DNA of 64,000 nt from Rhodococcoides trifolii (GTDB taxonomy: Bacteria; Actinomycetota; Actinomycetes; Mycobacteriales; Mycobacteriaceae), in contig NZ_BMCU01000006.1 of assembly GCF_014635345.1 (NCBI RefSeq), positions 248,001 through 312,000 of the forward strand, in the 5' to 3' direction. This document shows positions 25,313-34,395 of the stretch, piece after piece. The notes beneath the pieces were generated by a model, which searched no databases, had not been told where the DNA came from, and saw nothing but the letters and a program-made list of their open reading frames with translations. How positions within the stretch are numbered: position 1 is the stretch's first letter; every line of letters begins with the position of its first letter. Made by a program: the position numbers and the translations under genes.

Positions 25313-26256
25313 CCGTGTCGCTGGCACTGCTCGCCATGAGTCACAGCCCGCTCCTCGAACACGCCGAGCTACCGGGCGACGTCTCGGCGGAGCTGCAGGC
25401 AGCGTTCGACACGGCGCGGACGTTCGTCCACGACTTCGATCCGGACATCATCGTCAATTTCGCGCCCGATCACTACAACGGCTTCTTCTACACGCTGATG
25501 CCGGCGTTCTGCATCGGGTACGCGGCCGAGAGCATCGGCGATTACGGCAGCCAGGCCGGCCGGCTCGACGTGCCCGAGGATCTCGCGCGCAGTATCGCCG
25601 AGCACGTCTTGGGCGACGGCATCGATCTGACGGTGTCGTTGGACATGCAAGTCGACCACGGTGCGGTTCAGCCGATGGAGTTGATGTACAGCGACATTGG
25701 GGCCAAACCCGTCGTGCCGGTGTTCATAAATTCCGTGGCGCCCCCGTTCACGCCCGTCCAGCGGATCCGTCTGTTGGGCGAGTCCATCGGTCGGTATCTG
25801 TCGACGATGGATCAGAAGGTGTTGGTCATTTCCTCCGGCGGTCTTTCGCACGATCCGCCGGTGCCGAGACTGGCGACGGCCAACTCGGAGCAGCGAAAGG
25901 CTTTGATGGGTACCGGGGGGCCCATCTCGGCGGAGGCTCGCGCCGCTCGTCAGCAGCGCGTGATCGACGCAGCACGGGATTTCGCTGCGGGTACCGCGGA
26001 CATTCAAGACCTTGCGCCGCAGTGGGATCAGGATCTGATGCGCATCCTCGCCTCCGGCGACCTCACACCACTGGACGACTTCTCGCCGGATGAGATGACC
26101 AGAATCGCCGGCAACTCCTCGCACGAGGTGCGGACCTGGATCGCCGGTTACGCCGCCATGTCCGCGGCCGGCGATTACGAGGTCGAGTACAGCTACTACC
26201 GGCCGATCAGGGAACTCATCGCCGGATTCGGAATGACGACCGTCGTTCAACGCTGA
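25309..26256 (+). CDS. mhpB: 2,3-dihydroxyphenylpropionate 1,2-dioxygenase MhpB
   Basis: The 315-residue protein is a class III extradiol dioxygenase of the LigB fold and the same length as the E. coli enzyme. The opening M-S-H-S-P-L, A-P-D-H-Y-N-G-F-F-Y, V-D-H-G and G-G-L-S-H-D-P-P-V-P are nearly identical to canonical MhpB, including the two His known to act in acid-base catalysis (V-D-H-G and L-S-H). It should open 2,3-dihydroxyphenylpropionate at the extradiol position. The GTG start overlaps mhpC by four bases (GTGA). Confidence 0.93.
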   Translation: MTVSLALLAMSHSPLLEHAELPGDVSAELQAAFDTARTFVHDFDPDIIVNFAPDHYNGFFYTLMPAFCIGYAAESIGDYGSQAGRLDVPEDLARSIAEHVLGDGIDLTVSLDMQVDHGAVQPMELMYSDIGAKPVVPVFINSVAPPFTPVQRIRLLGESIGRYLSTMDQKVLVISSGGLSHDPPVPRLATANSEQRKALMGTGGPISAEARAARQQRVIDAARDFAAGTADIQDLAPQWDQDLMRILASGDLTPLDDFSPDEMTRIAGNSSHEVRTWIAGYAAMSAAGDYEVEYSYYRPIRELIAGFGMTTVVQR

Positions 26257-26276
26257 TCCGACCGAATTTTGATCGG

Positions 26277-26316
26277 AGCCCGGACACATTGCGTCGCAGC
26301 GCGATATGTCCGGGCT
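26277..26316. terminator. Convergent hairpin between mhpB and the GntR gene
   Basis: AGCCCGGACA and TGTCCGGGCT form a perfect 10-base stem with a 20-base loop. It lies in the 78-base gap between the ends of mhpB and the oppositely oriented regulator gene. No strong T-run is present, so its strength is uncertain. Confidence 0.6.
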
Positions 26317-26334
26317 GTCGATCGTCGGGTGGCG

Positions 26335-27081
26335 TCAGCCTGCGAGGTTTCGACTCGCGGATTCATGTCGAATAACCTCGACCGTGCCCACGATGTGGTG
26401 TTCCATTGCTTCTCGCGCCCACCGTGCATTGCCTGCGCGGATGGCCTCGGAGATGCTGCGGTGATCGTGCTGACGATCGTCCAACGCACTCGAGAGCGGA
26501 TTGTCGACTCCCGCAGTGTTGATCAAGAAATCCGACAGATCCCACATGCGCTGTGACGTCTCGGCCATGATGCGTGAGTGCGCCATGGCGTGAATGACGG
26601 CGTGGAAGTTGCGGTTCTGCACTCGGTAGCCGTGGGCGCGTACGGCCCCGTCGTCCGAGGAGATCAGGCCATCGACGTTCGCGGACACGGCGTCGAGGTC
26701 GCGAAGTTGGGCGTCGGTGCGCCGGAGCGCAGCAACCCCGGCGATCGTGCCTTCGAACCCGCCGAACAGGGTGAAGAAGTCCTCGACTTCCTGGCGAGAG
26801 TACGAAACCACCTGCACGCCGACCTGCGGCACGATGTCGACCAGCTTGTCGCTCGACAACCGCCTGAGAGCGTCCATGACCGGTTGTTTGCTGACACCGA
26901 ATTCCTGCCGTATGGACTCCACGACGATCTTCTCGCCGGCGGCATACGCGCCTTCTAGGAGACGTCCCTTGAGCGTGTCGTAGAGCACCGAGGAGAGCCT
27001 GGCGCCGGTGAGTCGCACACTGGCCACCGCCGCGGCGGTGGCCTCGTCGGCTCGGTCCTGCGCTGCGTCCGACGCGGTCAT
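26335..27081 (-). CDS. GntR-family (FCD) regulator
   Basis: The 248-residue protein has an N-terminal winged helix (F-G-V-S-K-Q-P-V-M-D-A-L-R-R-L) and an FCD effector domain with F-H-A-V-I-H and H-R-S-I metal/ligand His residues. The ATG at 27081 is taken because similarity begins after it, but there is no good ribosome binding site, and an in-frame ATG at 27189 sits right beside an operator-like site. It is transcribed away from the luciferase-like gene at 27650. Three copies of one palindromic motif lie in the gap, so it probably controls both directions and perhaps the mhp unit. Confidence 0.85.
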   Translation of the reverse strand: MTASDAAQDRADEATAAAVASVRLTGARLSSVLYDTLKGRLLEGAYAAGEKIVVESIRQEFGVSKQPVMDALRRLSSDKLVDIVPQVGVQVVSYSRQEVEDFFTLFGGFEGTIAGVAALRRTDAQLRDLDAVSANVDGLISSDDGAVRAHGYRVQNRNFHAVIHAMAHSRIMAETSQRMWDLSDFLINTAGVDNPLSSALDDRQHDHRSISEAIRAGNARWAREAMEHHIVGTVEVIRHESASRNLAG

Positions 27082-27196
27082 GGTGCAGTGATCACTGGGG
27101 TCAACAGTGGACCGGATGCGGCGCGCATCGAGGAAAATCGGGGCTGCGTCTGGTGAACAGTCATGAACCGAACCTTCCTGAGAATGCATGACTTTC

Positions 27197-27550
27197 GAAT
27201 TCTAGCTTCCGTATGCCGCATCTTCCTGCACCCGAATTGGAAGGCTAGCATTCTATTACCTGCCCAGTGATGAATCATCTAGAGCCCCGAGCTCGTAGTG
27301 CCAACCGAGTAGCAAAGATTCGCAACGAATGCCTGGTTCGCAGAGTTCTGCGTCTACCGCTGTGGATGTGTCGTGACTCGGCGCTCGCTCGCCGGACTTC
27401 CATCCTTATTGGCTTGCTTCCGCGGAAGTCGCCAGCCGTTCGGTATGGACGCCGCTAGCTCGGCGGCCCGGTGTGTTCTCGATCGCTGGCATCTCACCCT
27501 TGTGGTCTGGATCACCGTCGGTTATCGTGATCTGGAACGCTAGCATTCCA
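27197..27550. promoter_or_regulatory. Three copies of a GntR-type operator, consensus GGAANGCTAGNATTC
   Basis: The gap between the regulator and 27650 contains the motif at 27197-27210 (reverse orientation, one base shorter), 27238-27255 and 27533-27550. The last is a perfect dyad, TGGAACGCTAGCATTCCA apart from the two central-flank positions. Two copies lie close to the regulator start and one about 100 bases before the luciferase-like gene. This is the layout expected for autoregulation plus control of the divergent operon. The rest of the 27190-27649 gap shows no gene. Confidence 0.65.
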
Positions 27551-27649
27551 GCTGTGGTTGGGATTGTTCCGACTGACGGGTCGGAGCGGGCGTATCCGTC
27601 TCGACCACCGTCGGCAACGCTGCCGAGTCCGTAAGGAGAGTCAAGCCAC

Positions 27650-28723
27650 ATGGAATTCAGCATCGGAACGTGCGCCAAGATCGACCAAGTCTCGATGGTC
27701 AAACAAGCCGAAGATCTCGGCGTCACCCACTTCGGCGTCGGAGAGGGGCCATTGCTGTTCAGCGACCCGTACCAGTTCTTGGCGTTGGCCGCCCGTGAAA
27801 CGAGCACGATCAAGCTGGGCACCATGGTGACCAACCCGCTCACCAGAATCGCCCCCGTCACCGCCAACTCGATGGCCACACTCAACGCGCTGGCTCCGGG
27901 CCGGACCTACCTCGGTATCGGCACCGCGAACAACGCCCTACGCTCGATGGGCAACCGCACCGCCAAGATCACCGAACTGATGCACGCCATCGAAGTGTCG
28001 CGAGATCTGATGGCCGGGAAGCGAACCGTGCACAAGTGGCTCGGGCAGGAACGCGAGGTCGAGTTCCTCGACAAGGAAAGCGGCTTCTACAACGTCAAGG
28101 ACCACATCCCGATCTGGGTCGCCGCCGGCGGACCGAGAGGTCTGGCAGAAGCAGTCAAATACGCCGACGCCATCGTCTACTGCCTCGGTCCGAACCCCGA
28201 CATGATCAAACTGATCCGTACCCGCCTCGACGAGGCCGTCGCCAACGCGGGTCGCGCGCCGGGCTCGGTGAAACTGGTATCCCTGTCGTGGTTCTACCAA
28301 CTCGAGAACGGCGAGACCTGGGAAGACGGAGTCACCAACGGCTTCGGCTCCGGTCCGATCAGCTCGTGCATCACCAACTCCGGCTTGATGAACAACCACC
28401 GCGACGTGCTCGGCGATTCCATCGTCGACGCCTCCATCACCGCGGCTCAGCAGTACCTCGGAGACCCGACCGCTGCCGATCAGCCGCACTACCTCGACAC
28501 CTGGGCGAAATATCTGCGCGGCCTCGACCCGAAACATCGACCGATCATCACCAAGGAACTGGTCGACTACTGGTGCCTGTACGGATCACCCGCCGAACTC
28601 CGGGAAAAGACCTCGCTGATGCTCGAATCCGGCGTCGACATCACCCAGGTGTTCCTGTCGAATCCGTTCACCGCGCAACGCGACATCGACAACATCGGCC
28701 GTTCCATCCTCGCCCACGCCTGA
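27650..28723 (+). CDS. LLM-class (luciferase-like) flavin-dependent oxidoreductase
   Basis: The 357-residue protein has the bacterial luciferase/F420-reductase TIM-barrel pattern: G-V-T-H-F-G-V-G-E-G near residue 25, T-N-P-L-T-R, and R-T-Y-L-G-I-G-T-A-N near 85. The family uses FMN or F420 to oxidise or oxygenate small molecules, including ring-opening of N-heterocycles in the Rut pathway. The next gene encodes an isochorismatase-fold protein, the same neighbour type as RutB. Cofactor and substrate cannot be decided from sequence. AAGGAG lies 12 bases before the ATG. Confidence 0.8.
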   Translation: MEFSIGTCAKIDQVSMVKQAEDLGVTHFGVGEGPLLFSDPYQFLALAARETSTIKLGTMVTNPLTRIAPVTANSMATLNALAPGRTYLGIGTANNALRSMGNRTAKITELMHAIEVSRDLMAGKRTVHKWLGQEREVEFLDKESGFYNVKDHIPIWVAAGGPRGLAEAVKYADAIVYCLGPNPDMIKLIRTRLDEAVANAGRAPGSVKLVSLSWFYQLENGETWEDGVTNGFGSGPISSCITNSGLMNNHRDVLGDSIVDASITAAQQYLGDPTAADQPHYLDTWAKYLRGLDPKHRPIITKELVDYWCLYGSPAELREKTSLMLESGVDITQVFLSNPFTAQRDIDNIGRSILAHA

Positions 28724-28760
28724 ACTACACACTCGCACAGACATTCTCAGGAGAACCACA

Positions 28761-29375
28761 ATGGAGCTCGACCCCCGCACCACCGCACTGATCGTCGTAC
28801 ACGCCCAAGGCGATGTCGTCGGACCCGACGGCGCATTCGCGGACTTCTTCTACAACCAGGTCGTCGAACGAGACGTCATCGCCAAGATCGCCGGTCTCGC
28901 AGACCAGATACGCGACGCGGGCGGCACCGTCGTCTTCACTCGCGTCGCCTGGAAGCCCGATCTGTCGGACCTCGAGGTCAACTCCCCGATCCTCGGCATC
29001 GTGCAGCAGTCCGGCTGCCTGCAGGAGGGCGCCCCGCTCGCCGAGATCGTCGAACCGCTGACCCCGAAAGACGGCGACGTCGTCGTGACGCATCAGCGCG
29101 TCGGCGGCTTCCAGAACAGCACCCTCGAAGACACCCTCCGGTCGAAGGGCATCACGACAACGGTATTCGCCGGCGTCGCGACCAACTTCTCCGTCGAAGG
29201 AACTGCCCGCAACGCAAGCGATCTCGGGTACCGAGTCGTCGTCGTCGACGACGCCTGCTCGGCCGCGACACCCGAATCGCACGCTGCCAGTATCGAATCG
29301 CTCGGCCTGCTGGCCGAAATCGTCACCATCTCCGACGTCACCACTGCCCTCAGCTCCGCCGCGAGCCACGCATGA
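28761..29375 (+). CDS. Isochorismatase-fold protein with altered catalytic triad, copy 1
   Basis: The 204-residue protein has the isochorismatase-like fold, including G-V-A-T-N-F-S-V-E-G-T-A and V-V-V-D-D-A-C-S-A-A. The usual Asp-Lys-Cys triad seems replaced: His14 stands where D-x-Q is expected, His111 where the Lys sits, and Ser144 at the nucleophile Cys position. The paralog at 42115 has the same three changes, so they are not sequencing errors. True isochorismatases also lack the Cys, so the protein may act as a vinyl-ether or other hydrolase. AGGAG precedes the ATG. It sits between the luciferase-like and dehydrogenase genes. Confidence 0.8.
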   Translation: MELDPRTTALIVVHAQGDVVGPDGAFADFFYNQVVERDVIAKIAGLADQIRDAGGTVVFTRVAWKPDLSDLEVNSPILGIVQQSGCLQEGAPLAEIVEPLTPKDGDVVVTHQRVGGFQNSTLEDTLRSKGITTTVFAGVATNFSVEGTARNASDLGYRVVVVDDACSAATPESHAASIESLGLLAEIVTISDVTTALSSAASHA

Positions 29376-29430
29376 GCGGCACCGCACGATCCGAATTGCC
29401 CGAACACAGAACCCACGCAGGAGTAGCACA

Positions 29431-30540
29431 GTGACGACCGACATGCTGGTGGCCAGGCTGCACGAGATCAACCAGCCCATGACCCTCGAGTACGTTCCCA
29501 TCCCCACCCCCCGCCCGACCGACGTGGTCGTCCAGGTCAAGGCCTGCAACGTCGTTCCGAACCTGCGCAACGTCCTCGCCACCTACGCCGAATGGTTCCC
29601 CTACCTCCCGTTGCCGAAGCTTCCTGCCGTGTTCGGCCTCGACTCCGCCGGTGTGGTCTCCGCAGTCGGCGAACACGTCACCGACGTTATGGTCGGCGAC
29701 CGCGTCTACGTCAACCCGGGACTCTCGTGTGGCGCCTGCCGGGCGTGCCGCGAGGGTCAGGACCAGAACTGCGACAAGTACACCTTCATGGGCTACTTCG
29801 CATTCGGCGCCGAGGGCCAGAAGCTGTTCGACGCCTACCCGTACGGGGGACTGGGGGAATACCTGACCGCGCCGCAGCGCAACCTGGTGAAACTCCCGGA
29901 CTCGGTCAGCTTCGAGGAAGGCGCCCGTTTCGGCTACCTCGGCACCTCCTTCTCCGCTCTCCGCAAAGCCGGCGCCGGACCGGGCAAGACGGTGCTCATC
30001 GACGGCATCTCCGGAACCCTCGGCCTCGGCGCCTGCCTGAACGCCCTGGCATTCGGCGTCACCAAAATCTTCGGAACCGGCCGCAACGCAGAACTTCTCG
30101 CCGACGTCAAAGCCATCGCACCCGACCGCATCGAAGTCCTTCCGATCGGCGACGGCAACCTCGGGGACTGGCTCCGCGAACACAATGGCGGCGACGGCGC
30201 CGACATCGTCATCAGCTCGGTCGGGCCGGGTGCTCCCGCCGAATCGATCACCGACGCGCTCGCGACCCTGCGCCGCGGAGGCATCGCCGTCGACATCGGC
30301 GGCATGATGGAAAAGTCGGCGCTGGACCTCTTTTCGATGATGTGCTCTCAGATCTCCGTCCTGGGAAGCCTCTGGTTCTCCACCGCCGAAGCGCAGGACA
30401 TGGCGGACCTCGCCTCGACCGGCATGCTCGACCTCTCGGTGTTCGAACACCACACATTCCCTCTCGAGAAGATCAACGAAGCCCTCGACGACCTCCCCGC
30501 CCGCCACGGCGGATTCACCAATTTCATCAGCGTGCCCTGA
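29431..30540 (+). CDS. MDR-family alcohol dehydrogenase, copy 1
   Basis: The 369-residue protein is a medium-chain dehydrogenase with the loop C-G-A-C-R-A-C-R-E-G-Q-D-Q-N-C, which would hold the structural zinc, and a nucleotide-binding S-G-T-L-G-L-G. The usual G-H-E catalytic zinc motif is G-L-D here, so the active site resembles quinone-oxidoreductase-type MDR proteins. The partner paralog at 46734 is alike except for the zinc loop. It should oxidise or reduce an intermediate made by the luciferase-like and isochorismatase-fold proteins. The GTG start has AGGAG upstream. Confidence 0.8.
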   Translation: MTTDMLVARLHEINQPMTLEYVPIPTPRPTDVVVQVKACNVVPNLRNVLATYAEWFPYLPLPKLPAVFGLDSAGVVSAVGEHVTDVMVGDRVYVNPGLSCGACRACREGQDQNCDKYTFMGYFAFGAEGQKLFDAYPYGGLGEYLTAPQRNLVKLPDSVSFEEGARFGYLGTSFSALRKAGAGPGKTVLIDGISGTLGLGACLNALAFGVTKIFGTGRNAELLADVKAIAPDRIEVLPIGDGNLGDWLREHNGGDGADIVISSVGPGAPAESITDALATLRRGGIAVDIGGMMEKSALDLFSMMCSQISVLGSLWFSTAEAQDMADLASTGMLDLSVFEHHTFPLEKINEALDDLPARHGGFTNFISVP

Positions 30541-30580
30541 CCCGCATCCTCCCGCTACACCGGAACGAACGGAACCGACA

Positions 30581-31966
30581 ATGAGCACACGGTCGATACC
30601 CCATGCGGGACAACCGAAAGCGAGTTCGCCGCTACGCGTGGCGATGGCCAGTTTCATCGGCACCACCGTCGAGTACTACGACTTCTTCATCTACGGGACC
30701 GCCGCCGCACTGGTGTTCCCGAAACTGTTCTTCCCCGACGCCTCCCCGCTCATGGGCGTACTGCTCTCGTTCGCCACCTTCGGCGTCGGCTTCCTCGCCC
30801 GCCCCCTCGGCGGAGTCGTGTTCGGCCACTACGGCGACCGCCTGGGCCGCAAGAAAATGCTCGTTCTCTCCCTCGTCGGCATGGGCGCAGCAACATTCCT
30901 GATGGGCTTGCTCCCCGGCTACGCCAGCATCGGCATCGCGGCACCCATCCTGCTCACGCTGCTGAGGCTTCTCCAGGGTTTTGCCGTCGGTGGCGAATGG
31001 GGTGGCGCAACGCTGATGGCCGTCGAGCATGCCCCCAAGTCCAAGAAGGGCTTCTTCGGCTCGTTCTCTCAGATGGGCGCGCCGGCCGGCGTCAGCCTGG
31101 CGACACTGGCATTCTTCGCCGTGTCGCAACTGCCGGACGACCAGTTCCTCAGCTGGGGGTGGCGCATACCGTTCCTGGTCAGTTCTGTTCTGATCGTCGT
31201 CGGACTCGTCATCCGCCTCTCCCTCGAGGAAAGCCCGGACTTCGAGAAGGTCGTCGACACCAACGCAGTCACGCGCATGCCGATCGTCGAGGCATTCCGC
31301 AAGCACCGCAAGGAAATTCTCCTGATCGCCGGCACCTACCTGAGCCAGGGAGTGTTCGCCTACATCTGCATGGCATACCTCGTCTCATACGGAACAAACG
31401 TCTCCGAGATCACCCGAACACAGGCGCTGGCAGGTGTTTTCGTCGCGGGAATCGTGGCGGTGGTGCTGTATCCCGTGTTCGGCTCGATGTCGGACACCTT
31501 CGGACGCAAGACCATGTACCTCATCGGCGCCGTTGCCATGGGGGTGGTCATCGGGCCCGCGTTCATGCTGATCAACACCGGCAACCCGTGGCTGTTCATG
31601 ACCGCTCTGGTCCTGGTGTTCGGTATCGCGATGGCCCCCGCGGCCGGCGTCACCGGTTCGTTGTTCTCGATGGTCTTCGACGCGGACGTCCGCTACTCCG
31701 GCGTGTCCATCGGATACACCATCTCGCAGGTCGTGGGCTCGGCCTTCGCGCCGACGATCGCCACCGCCCTGTACGCCGCCACAGGTTCGAGTGTCTCGAT
31801 CGTCATCTATCTCATCGTCGTCTCCGTCATCTCGATCGTCTCGGTGATCCTGCTGCCAGGAGGGTGGGGCCGCAGCGGCGCCGCGATGCAACTCGTAGCC
31901 GACAGCGGTCATTCGGGTGCGCCGACAACAGTCGCCGACAGGTCCAAAGAGCTGGGCTCGGTCTAG
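30581..31966 (+). CDS. MHS-family transporter, second close paralog
   Basis: The 461-residue protein has twelve helices and is highly similar to the proteins at 20683 and 45218, sharing S-P-L-R-V-A-M-A-S-F-I-G, G-H-Y-G-D-R-L-G-R-K and G-G-E-W-G-G. It ends one base before the GTG of the following SDR gene, so the two are coupled. It presumably imports the substrate of the 27650-32737 operon. Confidence 0.9.
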   Translation: MSTRSIPHAGQPKASSPLRVAMASFIGTTVEYYDFFIYGTAAALVFPKLFFPDASPLMGVLLSFATFGVGFLARPLGGVVFGHYGDRLGRKKMLVLSLVGMGAATFLMGLLPGYASIGIAAPILLTLLRLLQGFAVGGEWGGATLMAVEHAPKSKKGFFGSFSQMGAPAGVSLATLAFFAVSQLPDDQFLSWGWRIPFLVSSVLIVVGLVIRLSLEESPDFEKVVDTNAVTRMPIVEAFRKHRKEILLIAGTYLSQGVFAYICMAYLVSYGTNVSEITRTQALAGVFVAGIVAVVLYPVFGSMSDTFGRKTMYLIGAVAMGVVIGPAFMLINTGNPWLFMTALVLVFGIAMAPAAGVTGSLFSMVFDADVRYSGVSIGYTISQVVGSAFAPTIATALYAATGSSVSIVIYLIVVSVISIVSVILLPGGWGRSGAAMQLVADSGHSGAPTTVADRSKELGSV

Positions 31967-32737
31967 GTGTCGACCGTCCTCGCCGGGAAGGTGGCGTTGG
32001 TGACCGGGGCCAGCAGAGGGCTTGGCGCCGCCATCGCGGCCGCGCTCGCCGAGGACGGTGCCGACGTTCTCGTCCACTTCGCGTCCGACCACGACGCAGC
32101 GAGGGCGGTCGTGCTCGATCTTCGGAGTCGGGGTGTGAAAGCGGCTCCCGTTCGAGCCGATCTGACGGAACCGACGGGGCCGCAGCTGCTCTGGGAGGAA
32201 GTCGATCACGCTCTGGCAATGCTCGATCTCGAGAGCACAATCGACATCATCGTGAACAACGCGGGCGTCAACGTGCGCGCGTCCATCGACGACGTGGAGC
32301 CCGCGGACTTCGATCGACAGGTCGCGCTGAACCAACGTGCGCCGGTGTTCGTGACGCAGATGGGTCTGTCGCGGTTGCGCGACGGGGGACGGATAATCAA
32401 CATCTCTTCTGGTTCCGCGCGGTACGCCCGGCCCGGCGTCCTTGCCTACGCGATGACCAAAGGCGCGCTGAACGTGTTCACCCGGGCTTTGGCTGCGCAT
32501 CTCGGGGATCGCCGGATCACCGTCAACGCGGTCGCCCCCAGCGCGCTCGACACCGACATGAACGCGTCCTGGTTACGCGGAAGTGCCGACGCTCGCTCTC
32601 GATTCGCAGAGACATCCGCGTCGGGCGCACTGTCCACGCCCGCGGACATCGCTGCGGTGGTGCGGTTTCTTGCGTCCCCGGCGTCTCAGTCGATTACCGG
32701 CCAGACGATCGACGTCACAGGCGGAAACAGCCTGTGA
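31967..32737 (+). CDS. Short-chain dehydrogenase/reductase
   Basis: This is a 256-residue classical SDR with T-G-A-S-R-G-L-G (cofactor), N-N-A-G, the catalytic Ser in I-S-S-G-S, and Y-A-M-T-K carrying Tyr and Lys. The GTG start directly follows the transporter stop, with a weak ribosome binding site. It is the last gene of the operon that begins at 27650 and should act on a hydroxyl or carbonyl of the pathway intermediate. Confidence 0.9.
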   Translation: MSTVLAGKVALVTGASRGLGAAIAAALAEDGADVLVHFASDHDAARAVVLDLRSRGVKAAPVRADLTEPTGPQLLWEEVDHALAMLDLESTIDIIVNNAGVNVRASIDDVEPADFDRQVALNQRAPVFVTQMGLSRLRDGGRIINISSGSARYARPGVLAYAMTKGALNVFTRALAAHLGDRRITVNAVAPSALDTDMNASWLRGSADARSRFAETSASGALSTPADIAAVVRFLASPASQSITGQTIDVTGGNSL

Positions 32738-32763
32738 CGATGTCTGCGAACACGAGACCCGAG

Positions 32764-33516
32764 CTAGGAGTCCAGGGTGGACGTCCGGGCGAGCAATCGA
32801 CCCAGAGCGAGCGCTGCTGTGCGCACCGCAGGTGCCAAGAGCTCAGGGGCGAAGCTCTGCGTGGGTACCGAGACCGACAGCGCCGCAATGGGTTTGCCGG
32901 ACACCAGGACAGGTGCTGCCAGGCAGCACCCACCCGAGGCCGCTTCCTCGCGTTCGAGTGCCACGCCGGTACGACGTATCGAGTCCAGTTCGCGGCGAAG
33001 TACTTTCGGATCGGTGATGGACCGAGGTGTGCAGCGACGCAGTGGGCGGGCCAGGATCTCCTCGCGCACGGCGACGTCCTCGGGCGCGATCAACGCTTTG
33101 CCGACCGCTGTGCACGTCAGCGGTAACCGGCCGCCGATCTGCGATGGCAAGGGGAGCGACGAATGGCCGTGGATCTTCTCCACGTACACCGCGTCGTGGC
33201 CGTCCCGGACCGCCAGGTGCACGGTCTGCTCGGTCACGGCGAACAGGTCCTGCATGAACGGCAGTGCTGCAGTGCGCAATCGATGCTTGAGTCCGACTCG
33301 TTCACCCAGTTCGAACAGGCCCATTCCGAGTTCGAACATGGTGCCGCGGCGCGACACCCACCCCAGATCGACCAGATCGACCAGCAGTCGATGCGAGGTC
33401 GAGCGCGGCAGCCCCGTCCGTGTGACCACCTCCGCCAGCGACAGTGCGCCGCCCCCGGGAAAGGCGCCCAGCACCAACGCAGACCGCTGCAGCACCGACA
33501 ACTCATCCCGTTTCAT
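32764..33516 (-). CDS. IclR-family regulator
   Basis: The 250-residue protein has the N-terminal winged helix (T-G-L-P-R-S-T-S-H-R-L) and the IclR effector domain with G-R-L-P-L-T-C-T-A-V-G-K-A and G-G-C-C-L-A-A-P-V. IclR proteins commonly control mhp/hpp and other aromatic pathways. It is divergent from mhpD with only about 40 bases between starts, so it almost certainly regulates the mhpDFE operon. Confidence 0.9.
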   Translation of the reverse strand: MKRDELSVLQRSALVLGAFPGGGALSLAEVVTRTGLPRSTSHRLLVDLVDLGWVSRRGTMFELGMGLFELGERVGLKHRLRTAALPFMQDLFAVTEQTVHLAVRDGHDAVYVEKIHGHSSLPLPSQIGGRLPLTCTAVGKALIAPEDVAVREEILARPLRRCTPRSITDPKVLRRELDSIRRTGVALEREEAASGGCCLAAPVLVSGKPIAALSVSVPTQSFAPELLAPAVRTAALALGRLLARTSTLDS

Positions 33517-33526
33517 GGGACAGATC

Positions 33527-33553
33527 CTATTCTCACCGATCAGTCAGGAATAG
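33527..33553. promoter_or_regulatory. Inverted repeat between the IclR gene and mhpD
   Basis: CTATTC (33527-33532) and GAATAG (33548-33553) are inverted arms spaced by 15 bases in the short divergent gap, overlapping the mhpD ribosome binding region. It is a candidate IclR operator; the arms are short. Confidence 0.4.
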
Positions 33554-33554
33554 C

Positions 33555-34355
33555 GTGAAAAACATGACCACCGTGGAACAGCACGTCATCACCGAAGCAG
33601 CCGACCGACTCGCCGCCGCCGCCCGTACGGGGTCTCCCTGTGCACCGGTGCGCGACCTCATCGGGCGCGAGGATGTCGAAAGCGCCTACCGCATCCAGTC
33701 GCGCAACATCGAGACACTCCTTGCCTCGGGCCGGACCGTCGTCGGTCGCAAGATCGGCCTCACCTCGCCTGCGGTGCAGAAGCAGCTCGGGGTCGACCAA
33801 CCCGATTTCGGGGTCCTGCTCGACGACTTCGACGTCACGGCGGCCGCCGACGTGGACATCGCACAGTTGCTGCAACCGCGCATCGAGGCCGAGGTCGCGT
33901 TCGTCCTGTCCGGCGACATCGACGACACGATTTCTGCCGAGCAGGCACCATCGTTCGTGGACCGGGTCTTCGCCTCGTTCGAAATCGTCGACAGCCGCAT
34001 CGCCGGCTGGGACATCAGTCTGGCCGACACCGTCGCCGACAACGCGTCGTCGGGCCTCTTCGTCCTGGGCGAATCCATCGCCTGCACGGACAGCCCGGAC
34101 CTCGCAGAGATCACCATGACCATGACCGCGGACGGTGAAGAAGTCTCCTCCGGAACGGGTTCGGACTGCCTCGGCAGCCCCTGGGAGGCGCTGGTGTGGC
34201 TCGCCAATACCAGCCTGTCCTACGGGTCACCGCTCCGCGCCGGCGAAGTCATCCTCTCCGGTGCACTCGGCCCTATGGTCGCCGTCACCGCAGGCTCGAC
34301 CTATGCGGCGACGATCTCCGGAATCGGGGACGTGTCAGCAACATTCACAGCGTGA
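33555..34355 (+). CDS. mhpD: 2-keto-4-pentenoate hydratase MhpD
   Basis: The 266-residue protein matches E. coli MhpD along its length: P-L-R-D-L-I-G-like [33 protein letters not shown] and A-L-G-P-M-V-A-V. It hydrates 2-hydroxypenta-2,4-dienoate to 4-hydroxy-2-oxovalerate. The GTG at 33555 is preferred because AGGAA lies four bases upstream; the ATG at 33564 is an alternative. It is the first gene of mhpDFE. Confidence 0.93.
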   Translation: MKNMTTVEQHVITEAADRLAAAARTGSPCAPVRDLIGREDVESAYRIQSRNIETLLASGRTVVGRKIGLTSPAVQKQLGVDQPDFGVLLDDFDVTAAADVDIAQLLQPRIEAEVAFVLSGDIDDTISAEQAPSFVDRVFASFEIVDSRIAGWDISLADTVADNASSGLFVLGESIACTDSPDLAEITMTMTADGEEVSSGTGSDCLGSPWEALVWLANTSLSYGSPLRAGEVILSGALGPMVAVTAGSTYAATISGIGDVSATFTA

Positions 34356-34395
34356 GTCGCCCACAGGCAACCTCGACACAGAATCGAAGGACATC

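Noticed and set aside
30997..33126. Plus-strand frame of 709 codons overlapping the transporter, SDR and IclR genes
   Set aside because: It runs across three well-supported genes in another frame with an Arg-rich composition typical of frame shadows.
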